64,000 nt of DNA, from NCBI GenBank assembly GCA_024641945.1, contig JAHECD010000013.1, positions 1-64,000 of the forward strand, written 5' to 3'. Positions 38,689-47,767 of this stretch are shown here, one piece after another (position 1 is the stretch's first letter; every line of letters starts with the position of its first letter). The translations under genes and the position numbers were made by a program. This stretch comes from Rubrivivax sp. Lineage in GTDB: Bacteria; Pseudomonadota; Gammaproteobacteria; Burkholderiales; Burkholderiaceae_C. The notes below the pieces were generated by a model. That model saw only the letters and a program-made list of their open reading frames with translations. It was not told the DNA's origin and ran no database searches.

Positions 38689-40437
38689 TCAGGTTTTGGC
38701 TTGCCGCGCTGCGGCGGCCTTGCGGATGGCGCCGATCGTCGTGCGCGTGGTGATGACATCGGCGTCGAGCTTCAGGTGCAGCAGCGTCGGCTGGCCTGCC
38801 GCCAGGGCGGCCGCGAAGGCCGGCTCGAAATCGGCCGTGCGATCCACCTTTGCAGCTTGCCAACCGTAGGCCCGCGCCAGGGCGCAGAAGTCCGGGTTGA
38901 ACAGGTCGCTGCCGCTTACCCGGCCCGGGTACTCGCGCTCCTGGTGCATGCGGATCGTGCCGTAGGTGCCGTTGTCGACGACGATGCTGATCAGGCGGCC
39001 GGCCCCATAGCCCGTGGCCGTGGCCATCTCCTGGCCGGTCATCAGCAGGTCACCGTCGCCGGCCACGTTGACCACCGTGCGCTGCGGATGCAGCAGCGAC
39101 GCCGCCACCGCGGCCGGCAAGCCGTAGCCCATGGCACCCGACGTGCACGCCAGCTGCGTGCGGCCATGATGTTGCAGGCCGAAATACTGCACGTAGCGAT
39201 GCAGCCAGCCGCTGTAGTTGCCGGCGCCGTTGGTATAGACGGTGTCCTCGGGCGCGAGGCGCTGCACGGTCTGCATGACGGCGCCCAGGTCGAGCGGCTC
39301 GACCGGCGGCGCGACGAGGTTGGCCCGATAGTCGGCATGTGCCGACTCGGCCCAGCCGGTCCACGGCACCGAGGTCGGCGCGGCCAGGGCCTCGAGCGCC
39401 TTGCCGGCGCAGGCCATCGACGACTGCAGCATCAGGTCGGCGGCATAGACACGTCCCAGTTCCTCGGCGCCGGCGTGGACATGGACCAGCTTCTGCGCCG
39501 GCCGCGGCGCCTGCAGCAGCGTATAGCCGTTGGTCGTCATCTCGCCCAGGCGCACGCCCACCGCGAGCACCAAATCGGCGTCGCGTACCCGCTTGGCGAG
39601 CGCTGGGTTGATGCCGATGCCCACGTCACCCGCGTACAGCGGATGCCGGTTGTCGAACGTATCCTGGAAACGGAAGCCGCAGCCCACCGGCAGGCTCCAG
39701 TTCTCGGCAAAACGCTGCAGCGCCTGCACCGATTCGTTCGTCCAGCCGCTGCCGCCGGCGATGACGAACGGCCGTTGCGCCGCCATCAGCATCGCCCGCA
39801 GGTCACGCAACGGGCCGGGGGCGGGCCAGGCGTGGGCGGGCTCGGCGCGTGGCAGCACGGGTGCGTCGGTGGTCTGCGTGAGCATGTCCTCCGGCAGCAC
39901 CAGAACCACCGGGCCGGGCCGGCCCTGCAAGGCGGTATGGAAAGCCCGCGCCACGTATTCCGGCAGGCGGTCCGCGCTGTGCACCTCGCCCACCCATTTG
40001 GCCATGCCGAGCGTGCCCGGGCCGAGCATCTGTTGGTAGTCGACTTCCTGGAAGGCCTCGCGGTCACGCTGGTCGCTCGCGACCTGGCCGATGAACAGCA
40101 CCATGGGCGTCGAATCCTGGAACGCCGTGTGCAACCCGATGCTGGCATTGGTGGCACCGGGGCCGCGGGTGACGAAGCAGATGCCGGGCCGCCCACTCAG
40201 CTTGCCCTGTGCCTCGGCCATGAATGCCGCGCCGCCTTCCTGCCGGCAGGCGATGAAGCGGATCCAGTCGCGGTATTCGTGGAAGCCGTCGAGCACCGCG
40301 AGGTAGCTTTCGCCGGGTACGCCGAAACAGGTGTCCACGCCTTGCGCGATCAACGCTTCGACGAGCACATGGCCGGCCATCCGCGCCGGCGGGCGGGCCG
40401 CGCCGGTAGCGGTGGCAACTGCGATTTCTGTGGTCAT
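38689..40437 (-). CDS. Thiamine-diphosphate-dependent enzyme (acetolactate synthase-like)
   Basis: 582 aa with all three ThDP domains. The N-terminal PYR domain has the catalytic Glu67 (CRQEGGAAFMAEA) and VTRGPGATNASIGLHTAF. The PP domain has TSGAMGYGLPAAVA and the ThDP motif VAGDGDLLMTGQEM to DNGTYG. It resembles the large acetolactate-synthase-like group that also holds benzoylformate, oxalyl-CoA and sulfoacetaldehyde enzymes. There is no ilvN small-subunit gene beside it, so a catabolic role with the rraA-like gene and the MFS transporter is more likely than branched-chain synthesis. Substrate unknown. Confidence 0.85.
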   Translation of the reverse strand: MTTEIAVATATGAARPPARMAGHVLVEALIAQGVDTCFGVPGESYLAVLDGFHEYRDWIRFIACRQEGGAAFMAEAQGKLSGRPGICFVTRGPGATNASIGLHTAFQDSTPMVLFIGQVASDQRDREAFQEVDYQQMLGPGTLGMAKWVGEVHSADRLPEYVARAFHTALQGRPGPVVLVLPEDMLTQTTDAPVLPRAEPAHAWPAPGPLRDLRAMLMAAQRPFVIAGGSGWTNESVQALQRFAENWSLPVGCGFRFQDTFDNRHPLYAGDVGIGINPALAKRVRDADLVLAVGVRLGEMTTNGYTLLQAPRPAQKLVHVHAGAEELGRVYAADLMLQSSMACAGKALEALAAPTSVPWTGWAESAHADYRANLVAPPVEPLDLGAVMQTVQRLAPEDTVYTNGAGNYSGWLHRYVQYFGLQHHGRTQLACTSGAMGYGLPAAVAASLLHPQRTVVNVAGDGDLLMTGQEMATATGYGAGRLISIVVDNGTYGTIRMHQEREYPGRVSGSDLFNPDFCALARAYGWQAAKVDRTADFEPAFAAALAAGQPTLLHLKLDADVITTRTTIGAIRKAAAARQAKT

Positions 40438-40468
40438 CGCCGCACTTTAGCGGGTCGACGCAGCGTGG

Positions 40469-41719
40469 TCAGGCCGCCAGGGCCGGCCGCGCGCCGCGCA
40501 CCTGAACAGCCACTACGGCCGCGGAGACGATACCCATCACGAGCGTGGCCGCGGCACCGACGAAGACCGCGTTCGGGCTGGCGTGGTCGAGCAACCAGCC
40601 GAAGACCGGTGCGGCCAGCGCAAAGCCCACGTCGAGGCCAGAGTAGACCGTGCCATAGACCCGACCGGTGGCGCCGGGGGGCGATGCCTGCTTGATCAGC
40701 ATGTCGCGCGACGGCCCGGCCAGACCGGTGCCGAAGCCCGCCAACGACGCCAGCGCCAGCGCCACGCTCCCTGACGGCCAGCCGCTGGCGACCACCAGCA
40801 GCAGCGCCGCCGCCACGGCCATCGCGACGGCGATGGACGCCTCCAGCCGTGCGACCCGCGCCGCCAGGAACCCGCCGGCCAGCATGCCGGCAGCCGAACT
40901 CAGCGTGAACCCGGTGACCACGAAGGCCGTCGCCGACAGCGGCAAGCCGTACATGCGCCCGAGCGCCGGACTGGCAAAGCTCTGGATCGCGGCCAGCGCT
41001 GCGGTGCTCCAGAAGAAGAACGAAAAACACAGCCATACCGACGGCAGCCGAAGGAATGCCAGCGGATGCTCGCCCACCGGCGCGCCGGCGCCGCCGGGTT
41101 TCTCATGCGCCCATTGGCCCTTGCGGTCGTCGATCGCGTCACGCTGCAGCCACAGCAAGGCGAGCACCAGGGCCGCCCAGATCGCCGTACCGAGATAGGC
41201 CCAGCGCCAATGGCCGCCCAACGTGGACAGCCCGATCAGCACCACCGGCGCCGCTGCCCAGCCCAGATTGCCGCTGATGCCGTGGGCCGAATAGGCATGG
41301 CCGAGCCGCTTGGACGAGACCCGCTTGTTCAGGATCGTGTAGTCGACCGGATGGAACGGCGAGTTGCCCAGCCCCGCCAGAGCGGCGGCAACGAGCAGCC
41401 CGCCGTAGCCGTGCGCCGCCGCGGCGGCCGCCGATGCCAGCACAAAACATCCGAGCGCGCCGAACAGCACCGGTCGTGCGCCGTAGCGGTCGACGACGAA
41501 GCCGGCGGTCGCCTGCCCGATACCCGAGATGACGAAGAACATCGTCACGAGCAGGCCGAGTTCGGAGTAGCTCAGGCCAAAGTCGCGGATGAAGGCCGGG
41601 AACAGCGGTGGCAACAGCAGGTGGAAGAAGTGCGACGTGCCGTGGGCCAGCCCGACGAGCCCGATCGTGCGGACATCCTCGCGCAGGGGTGTGACGGGCG
41701 TGGCGGTGGCGGTGGTCAT
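40469..41719 (-). CDS. MFS transporter (Fsr-like)
   Basis: 416 aa, 12 predicted helices. The N-terminal [23 protein letters not shown] is typical of the fosmidomycin-resistance-like branch, with [20 protein letters not shown] as the loop 2-3 signature and [18 protein letters not shown] in the C-half. It lies 31 nt upstream of the ThDP enzyme on the same strand, so it may move a substrate or product of that pathway. Divergent from nadA. Ligand unknown. Confidence 0.84.
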   Translation of the reverse strand: MTTATATPVTPLREDVRTIGLVGLAHGTSHFFHLLLPPLFPAFIRDFGLSYSELGLLVTMFFVISGIGQATAGFVVDRYGARPVLFGALGCFVLASAAAAAAHGYGGLLVAAALAGLGNSPFHPVDYTILNKRVSSKRLGHAYSAHGISGNLGWAAAPVVLIGLSTLGGHWRWAYLGTAIWAALVLALLWLQRDAIDDRKGQWAHEKPGGAGAPVGEHPLAFLRLPSVWLCFSFFFWSTAALAAIQSFASPALGRMYGLPLSATAFVVTGFTLSSAAGMLAGGFLAARVARLEASIAVAMAVAAALLLVVASGWPSGSVALALASLAGFGTGLAGPSRDMLIKQASPPGATGRVYGTVYSGLDVGFALAAPVFGWLLDHASPNAVFVGAAATLVMGIVSAAVVAVQVRGARPALAA

Positions 41720-41909
41720 GCACGAGAAAGAAGATGGGACGCAACCGCGAGGTTACGCCAGCCGCGCGGCCTTCGCCGGCACCGCACCCGCGATGCGGTA
41801 TGCGACCCTCGGCTACCATGAACGCCGCCCCGCGGGCAGCGCATTCGGCCCGTATGGGCCTGAGGGCTGCAGGGGTATGCGGCGCAGTTCGGCGCACGGA
41901 GGACAGCTG

Positions 41910-43022
41910 ATGAGCTCGGTGATGTACGACTATACGAAGCAGGACGCCGCTGGCGCCTCCTGCACCGCCCACGCCTGGGCCAAGGTGCCGGCGCCGCTGT
42001 CACCGTCCCAGCGCGTCGACGCAAAGGCCCGTGCGGCCGCGCTGCTGAAGGCCCACGATGCCGTGCTGATCGCGCACTATTACGTCGACGGCGACCTGCA
42101 GGACCTGGCGCTCGAAACCGGCGGCTGCGTCTCCGATTCGCTCGAGATGGCGCGCTTCGGGCGCGACCACGCGGCCCGCACGCTCGTCGTCGCCGGCGTG
42201 CGTTTCATGGGCGAAAGCGCCAAGATCCTGTCGCCCGCCAAGCGCGTGCTGATGCCCGACCTGGACGCCACCTGCTCGCTCGACCTCGGCTGCCCGCCAG
42301 ACGAGTTCGGCGCCTTCTGCGACGCCCACCCCGACCGCGAGGTGGTCGTCTATGCGAATACCAGCGCCGCGGTGAAGGCGCGTGCCGACTGGATGGTCAC
42401 GAGTTCGTGTGCGCTGGCGATCGTCGAGCACCTGAAGTCGCAGGGCAAGAAGGTGCTGTGGGCACCCGACCGCCACCTGGGGCGCTACATCCAGGAACAG
42501 ACCGGCGCCGACATGCTGATGTGGCAAGGCGAGTGCATCGTGCACGACGAGTTCAAGGGCCTCGAACTCGAACTGCTCCGCAAGGAGCACCCGGATGCAC
42601 ATGTCCTCGTCCACCCCGAGTCGCCCGAAAGCGTCGTGCGCCAGGCCCATGTCGTGGGGTCGACATCGCAGTTGCTCAAGGCCGTGGTCGACGGCAGTGC
42701 CCGCGAGTACATCGTCGCCACCGACAACGGCATCCTGCACCGCATGCGCCAACTGGCGCCGAGCAAGACGCTGCTCGAGGCACCCACGGCCGGCAACAGT
42801 GCCACCTGCAAGAGCTGCGCACACTGCCCGTGGATGGCGATGAATGCACTGCAAGGCGTGATCGACTGCCTCGAGACGGGCCGCGGCGAAATCCTCGTCG
42901 ACGAGCCCGTGCGCATCAAGGCGCTGGGCTGCATCGAGCGCATGCTCGACTTCGTCAAGCGCAACCCGTCGAGCATCGCGCAACCACGCGCCGGCTTCGT
43001 CCCGAACCTGGGCTCCGCATGA
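41910..43022 (+). CDS. nadA: Quinolinate synthase
   Basis: 370 aa; condenses iminoaspartate with dihydroxyacetone phosphate to quinolinate using a [4Fe-4S] cluster. Cluster cysteines by position: Cys122 ([11 protein letters not shown]), Cys209 (WQGECIVH) and Cys306 ([11 protein letters not shown]). Other core motifs: [49 protein letters not shown]. Start ATG 41910 with GGAGGA upstream. Stop overlaps nadC ATG (ATGA). Confidence 0.96.
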   Translation: MSSVMYDYTKQDAAGASCTAHAWAKVPAPLSPSQRVDAKARAAALLKAHDAVLIAHYYVDGDLQDLALETGGCVSDSLEMARFGRDHAARTLVVAGVRFMGESAKILSPAKRVLMPDLDATCSLDLGCPPDEFGAFCDAHPDREVVVYANTSAAVKARADWMVTSSCALAIVEHLKSQGKKVLWAPDRHLGRYIQEQTGADMLMWQGECIVHDEFKGLELELLRKEHPDAHVLVHPESPESVVRQAHVVGSTSQLLKAVVDGSAREYIVATDNGILHRMRQLAPSKTLLEAPTAGNSATCKSCAHCPWMAMNALQGVIDCLETGRGEILVDEPVRIKALGCIERMLDFVKRNPSSIAQPRAGFVPNLGSA

Positions 43023-43882
43023 AATTCGACCACGACGAAACACTCGACGAGGCTCGCGCGCGCAACATCCACGACGCGCTGTTCGAGGATATCGGCCGCT
43101 GCGACTGGACCAGCCTGCTCGTGCCGGCCAGCCGTGCCGTCCAGGCGCGCGTGATCGTGCGCGACGACGCCGTGCTGTGCGGGCGCGACTGGTTCGACGG
43201 CTGCCTGCACGCGATCGACTCGCAGGCACGCGTGCGGTGGCAGCACGACGAGGGCGCCGACATGCGCGCCGGCAGCACCGTCTGCGAGATCGACGCCGAC
43301 GCCCGCGCCCTGCTCTCTGCCGAGCGCCCCGCGCTCAACTTCCTGCAGCTACTTTCAGGTACGGCCACCCTCACACGCCGGCACGTCAGGGCGATCGAGG
43401 GCGCCTCGCCCCGTCCGGGCGGCTGCGCCGTGCTGGACACGCGCAAGACGATTCCCGGCCTGCGCCAAGCGCAGAAATATGCCGTGCGCGTGGGCGGCGG
43501 CGCCAACCAGCGCCTGGCGCTGTGGCACGGCATCCTCATCAAGGAGAACCACATCGCGGCCGCTGGCGGCATCCGCCAGGTGCTGGACCAGGCGCGCGCG
43601 CTCGACGCCGGCGTCGACATCCAGATCGAGGTCGAGTCGATCGACCAGCTGAACCAGGCTTTGACAGCAGGCGCCGCGAGTGTGTTGCTGGACAACTTCA
43701 CCCCCGAGCGCATGCGCGAAGCCGTGGCCGTGAATGCCGGACGTGCCCTGCTCGAGGCTTCCGGCGGCGTCACGCTCGAGCAGTTGCGCCAGATTGCCGA
43801 GACCGGCGTCGACCGCATCTCGATCGGCAAGCTGACGAAGGACGTGACGGCCGTCGACTACTCGATGCGCGTGATTTCCTGA
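43019..43882 (+). CDS. nadC: Nicotinate-nucleotide diphosphorylase (quinolinate phosphoribosyltransferase)
   Basis: 287 aa; makes nicotinate mononucleotide from quinolinate and PRPP. Motifs [78 protein letters not shown] and the [13 protein letters not shown] barrel strand are diagnostic. Coupled to nadA by a 4-nt overlap. The third pathway gene, nadB, lies 2.2 kb away on the other strand. Confidence 0.96.
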   Translation: MKFDHDETLDEARARNIHDALFEDIGRCDWTSLLVPASRAVQARVIVRDDAVLCGRDWFDGCLHAIDSQARVRWQHDEGADMRAGSTVCEIDADARALLSAERPALNFLQLLSGTATLTRRHVRAIEGASPRPGGCAVLDTRKTIPGLRQAQKYAVRVGGGANQRLALWHGILIKENHIAAAGGIRQVLDQARALDAGVDIQIEVESIDQLNQALTAGAASVLLDNFTPERMREAVAVNAGRALLEASGGVTLEQLRQIAETGVDRISIGKLTKDVTAVDYSMRVIS

Positions 43883-43967
43883 CGCTGCGGGCCTGGGCGG
43901 GCGGGCCGGCTCAAGACACCGGGTGCAGTGGCCGATAAGGCGGAATGACCGCCGACCCGACCACCCC

Positions 43968-44258
43968 ATGAGCCTCGATTTCAGCTCCATCCGCAACCAC
44001 CACGAGCACGCCGTCTACAAGGCCGTCATCGAGACTGCGTCGCAGTTCCCGGGCTTGACGCACCGCCCGGAACTGCTGATCGACGTGGCCTGCGTGGCGC
44101 TGAATCGGCTGCCGCCGCGTTATATCCGGCACGAAGCGGACTTTGCCTTCTTCCTGAGCGACCGCGAGCGGGCGGATGCCGAACTCGCGGTGTCCGAGGC
44201 CGTGGAATACGCCTTCGGTTTCATCCAGGCACGCACGGCCATGCGGGCGCGCCGGTGA
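43968..44258 (+). CDS. ComFB domain protein (possible cyclic-dinucleotide receptor)
   Basis: 96 aa, a single ComFB domain: SSIRNHHEHAVYKAVIET, then PELLIDVACVALNRLPPRYIRHEADFAFF. The ALNRLPPRY block is the family signature. Recent work reports ComFB proteins as c-di-GMP/c-di-AMP receptors, from memory. Its stop overlaps the start of a diguanylate cyclase gene (GTGA), which fits a receptor-synthase pair. No Shine-Dalgarno is obvious before the ATG at 43968. Confidence 0.82.
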   Translation: MSLDFSSIRNHHEHAVYKAVIETASQFPGLTHRPELLIDVACVALNRLPPRYIRHEADFAFFLSDRERADAELAVSEAVEYAFGFIQARTAMRARR

Positions 44259-46039
44259 CGGCCCTTCCCGACGGGGCCGACGGACCGGCGCTGCAGCGCG
44301 CCTGGGAACTGGCCTACCTCGACCCGCCACAGGCACGCGCCTTTGCCGTGGAGGCGCTCGAGGTCAGCGCCGCCGGCAGCCTGGCCGCTGCCTGGGCCAG
44401 CTGGCACATCGGGCTGGCCGACGTGCGCGCGAGTTCGCTCGCCACGGCGCGCTCGAGCATCCAGCGCGCGCGTGCAGGGTTTCAATGTCACGGCAGCCCT
44501 CGTGGGCTGGCCCTGTGCGACGAGGTCGATGCCATCGCCGCCAGGCGCGAAGGCGACACCGCCGCGTGCCGGGCCTTGCATGACGCCATCGACCAGGGGC
44601 CGGACCCGTCCTACACCGATTTCGACCGCTTTCTCGCGCACAACTCCCGCGCCATCACGGCCAAGCTGATGGGCGAGCCGGAACGTGCCCTGTCGCACTT
44701 CTACGACGCCCTGCAGGCGGCGGAAGCCTGCGGCTGGGACGGCCCGCGCATCACGGCGGTAGGCAACCTCGGCGGCTTTCACCATGATCTGTTCAACCTA
44801 GAAGACGCACGCACGCTCAGCGAGCAGGCGCTGACCGAGGCTCGCGAGGCCGGCGCACGCGCCATGGTCACCAACAGTGCCGCCAACCTGATCGTGATCC
44901 ACCACGCGTCGGGGCGGCCCGACGACGCGATGGCGATGGCGAAGTTCCTGCTCGAGCATCCGGACGAGCAGTTGCCGGGCGCGCTTGAACGCGTGGCGCT
45001 GCCAATCGCGCTCGCCCATCTCGTCAACGGTGCGATCGACGACGCCGATGCCTTGCTGGCCGGTGGCGCGCGCGCGCAGGTGGCCGACGGCGACGGCCGT
45101 GCCTTCTGGGCCTGGCTCAACGCACGCTGCCTGATGACCCGCGGGGCGCACGCCACCGCGCGCCAGATTGCAGAACAGATGCTACAGACCTGCGCCCGCA
45201 CCGAACTGCCCTACGACCAGATGGAGCTGCTTCGGGCCGCTGCCGACGCCTGCGAGGCCGTGGGCGACCTGGCCATGGCGCTGGCCCATACCAAGCGTGC
45301 ACAGGCGCTGTACCAGGATCTCGTGGGCCAGGGCGCCCGCGCGCGTTACCGCGCCTTGCAGGCATCCCACGAATTTGCGCGCGTCGAGCGACAGCTCGAC
45401 GTGGCGCAGCGATTTCGCGCCGAGGCCGAGACCGACCGACGCCGCCTCGTCGACCTGAACCGCGCGCTCGAGGCCAAGGTGGCCGAGACCCAACTTCTGC
45501 ACGCCCAACTGCGCGAGCAGGTGCTGCGCGACCCGCTGACCGGCCTGCACAACCGGCGCTATCTGTTCGAGGTCGGGCCCGGATTGCTGGAGCTGGCGCG
45601 CCGGCAACGCCAGCCGCTGTGCGTGACGCTGCTCGATCTGGATCACTTCAAGACGCTGAACGACACCTTCGGCCATGCAGCGGGCGACGCCGTGCTGACG
45701 CGCTTTGCCGAGATCCTGCAGATGCACCTGCGCCGCAGCGACGTGCTGTGCCGCTACGGCGGCGAGGAATTCGTCGTGGTGATGCCTGATGTCGACGCCG
45801 ACACGGCAGCACAGACGATGGAGCGTGTGCTGCAGGAATTTCACGCCGAGCGCGTGGACTTCAGGCGCAAGCGCCTGCCGCCGTGCGCATTTTCTGCCGG
45901 CGTTGCCGCCTTTCCCCTCCACGGCGACCGGCTCGAGCACCTGCTCGGGCGCGCCGACAAGGCGCTCTACGCCGCCAAGGAGGCCGGGCGCGCGCGCGTC
46001 GAACACGCACGCCACAGCGGCTTCGCGACGCTGACCTGA
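44255..46039 (+). CDS. Diguanylate cyclase with N-terminal TPR-like region
   Basis: 594 aa from a GTG that overlaps the ComFB stop. Residues about 10-365 are helical repeats of TPR type (for example RALSHFYDALQAAEACGW, ARTLSEQALTEAREAGA). A coiled coil (about 370-425) leads to a GGDEF domain with the active-site motif GGEEF at 502-506 and an intact RxxD inhibitory site at 493-496. No membrane helix or signal is seen, so it is cytosolic. It should make c-di-GMP with product inhibition, activity being controlled through the TPR part by an unknown partner. The upstream ComFB protein is a candidate effector. Confidence 0.9.
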   Translation: MTALPDGADGPALQRAWELAYLDPPQARAFAVEALEVSAAGSLAAAWASWHIGLADVRASSLATARSSIQRARAGFQCHGSPRGLALCDEVDAIAARREGDTAACRALHDAIDQGPDPSYTDFDRFLAHNSRAITAKLMGEPERALSHFYDALQAAEACGWDGPRITAVGNLGGFHHDLFNLEDARTLSEQALTEAREAGARAMVTNSAANLIVIHHASGRPDDAMAMAKFLLEHPDEQLPGALERVALPIALAHLVNGAIDDADALLAGGARAQVADGDGRAFWAWLNARCLMTRGAHATARQIAEQMLQTCARTELPYDQMELLRAAADACEAVGDLAMALAHTKRAQALYQDLVGQGARARYRALQASHEFARVERQLDVAQRFRAEAETDRRRLVDLNRALEAKVAETQLLHAQLREQVLRDPLTGLHNRRYLFEVGPGLLELARRQRQPLCVTLLDLDHFKTLNDTFGHAAGDAVLTRFAEILQMHLRRSDVLCRYGGEEFVVVMPDVDADTAAQTMERVLQEFHAERVDFRRKRLPPCAFSAGVAAFPLHGDRLEHLLGRADKALYAAKEAGRARVEHARHSGFATLT

Positions 46040-46040
46040 G

Positions 46041-47696
46041 TCAGCGCAGCGGCGAGCTCGTGGACCGGTGCTCGGCGCTGTGCGCGGGCCGCGTCAGCAC
46101 CGTCGGGAAGCTCACCGGCAGGGTCGCCGGAAAGTCCCGGCTGTAGTGCAGGCCGCGGCTTTCGTGCCGGATCAGCGCGGAGCGAACGATCAGTTCGGCG
46201 CACGCCACCAGATTGCGCAGTTCGAGCAGATCGCGCGTGACGCGGAAGTTGGCGTAGTAGTCGTCGATCTCGCCGCGCAGCAGGTGGATGCGGTGCAGCG
46301 CACGCTCGAGCCGGCGCGTCGTGCGCACGATGCCCACGTAGTTCCACATCAGCAGGCGCAGTTCGTCCCAGTTGTGCGCGATCACCACCTGCTCGTCCGC
46401 ATCCTCGACCTGGCTTTCGTCCCATGCCGGAAGCGCAGGCGACGGCAGCTCGCCCTGCGCCAGGATGCGATCGGCGCACGTGCGGCCGAGCACGACACAC
46501 TCGAGCAACGAGTTGCTGGCCAGTCGATTGGCGCCGTGCAATCCGGTGTAGGTGGTCTCGCCCACGGCGAACAAGCCCGGAAGGTCGGTGCGCCCGTCGA
46601 GGTCGGTGACGATGCCGCCGCAGGTGTAGTGCGCCGCAGGCACGACCGGGATCGGCTGGCGCGCGATGTCGATGCCGAGTTGCAGGCAGCGGGCGTGAAC
46701 CGTCGGAAAGTGTTCCTTGAGGAAGGCCTCGCCGAGGTGGGTCGCATCGAGCCAGACATGGTCGACGCCATGCTTCTTCATCTCGAAGTCGATCGCGCGC
46801 GCAACGATGTCGCGCGGTGCCAGCTCGGCCCGCGGATCGTGCAGCGGCATGAAACGCGCATCGTCGCCCTGGACATTCGGCAACTTGAGGATCGCCCCCT
46901 CGCCCCGCAGCGCCTCGGTGATGAGGAAACTGCGTTCCTGCGGGTGGTACAGGCACGTCGGGTGGAACTGGATGAACTCCATGTTCGCCACGCGGCAGCC
47001 CGCCCGCCAGGCCATCGCGATGCCGTCGCCGGTGGCGGTGTCCGGGTTGCTCGTATAGCGGTACACCTTGCCGACCCCGCCAGTCGCCATCACCACGGCC
47101 GCGGCCGGCAGCGTCTCGACCCGGCGCGCGTCCATGTCGAGCGCATACACACCGTGGCAGCGCGGCGCATCCTGCGCGCCGGGTTCGCTGCGCAGGTGGC
47201 GCGTCGTGATCACGTCGACCGCCATCCAGTGCTCGCGCAGCGAGATGTTCGGGTGCGCACGGGCCAGGTCGAGCAGCGCGTCGTGGATCGCCTTGCCGGT
47301 GGCGTCCGCCGCGTGCGCGATGCGCCTCACGGCGTGCCCGCCCTCGCGCGTGAGGTGCAGGCCGAGGGGACCGGTCGGGTCCGGCGAAAAGGGCACGCCG
47401 CGTGCCACGAGCCATTCGATCGCCGCGGCACTGTGCTCGGCAACGAAGCGTGCGGTGTGCTCGTCGACGAGTCCGGCCCCGGCGTCCTGGGTATCGCGCA
47501 CGTGCGATTCGACGCTGTCGTCGGACCCGAGCACGCCCACGATGCCGCCCTGCGCCCAGGCCGTCGCGGCTTCGTCGAGCCGGCGCTTGGCGAGCACGAC
47601 CACCGGCACGCGGTCGGCCAGATTCAACGCGACCGCCAAGCCTGCGAGGCCGGCACCCACGATCACGACCGGTAGGCCGCTCAAGTTCTTGTCCAT
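46041..47696 (-). CDS. nadB: L-aspartate oxidase
   Basis: 551 aa; FAD enzyme that turns L-aspartate into iminoaspartate for NadA. FAD-binding PVVIVGAGLAGLAVALNLA at the N-terminus, then AAATAWAQGG-type motif (TAWAQGGIVGV), QFHPTCLYHP, ALRGEGAILKLPN, and the conserved GANRLASNSLLECVVLG. The C-terminal helical domain is complete. The ATG at 47696 is preceded by TAGAAT and 7 nt and has no Shine-Dalgarno, suggesting a leaderless message. Convergent with the diguanylate cyclase gene (1-nt gap). Confidence 0.95.
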   Translation of the reverse strand: MDKNLSGLPVVIVGAGLAGLAVALNLADRVPVVVLAKRRLDEAATAWAQGGIVGVLGSDDSVESHVRDTQDAGAGLVDEHTARFVAEHSAAAIEWLVARGVPFSPDPTGPLGLHLTREGGHAVRRIAHAADATGKAIHDALLDLARAHPNISLREHWMAVDVITTRHLRSEPGAQDAPRCHGVYALDMDARRVETLPAAAVVMATGGVGKVYRYTSNPDTATGDGIAMAWRAGCRVANMEFIQFHPTCLYHPQERSFLITEALRGEGAILKLPNVQGDDARFMPLHDPRAELAPRDIVARAIDFEMKKHGVDHVWLDATHLGEAFLKEHFPTVHARCLQLGIDIARQPIPVVPAAHYTCGGIVTDLDGRTDLPGLFAVGETTYTGLHGANRLASNSLLECVVLGRTCADRILAQGELPSPALPAWDESQVEDADEQVVIAHNWDELRLLMWNYVGIVRTTRRLERALHRIHLLRGEIDDYYANFRVTRDLLELRNLVACAELIVRSALIRHESRGLHYSRDFPATLPVSFPTVLTRPAHSAEHRSTSSPLR

Positions 47697-47703
47697 CGCA
47701 CCG

Positions 47704-47709
47704 ATTCTA
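47704..47709 (-). promoter_or_regulatory. -10 box of nadB, leaderless layout
   Basis: TAGAAT on the minus strand, 7 nt before the nadB ATG at 47696. A start point 7 nt after the box would coincide with the start codon. No clear -35. Confidence 0.45.
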
Positions 47710-47767
47710 CGGACGGGGGTGACTGGCGCGCGCCAGGCCCCCAACTGCCATCCTCAAGGACATCTCG

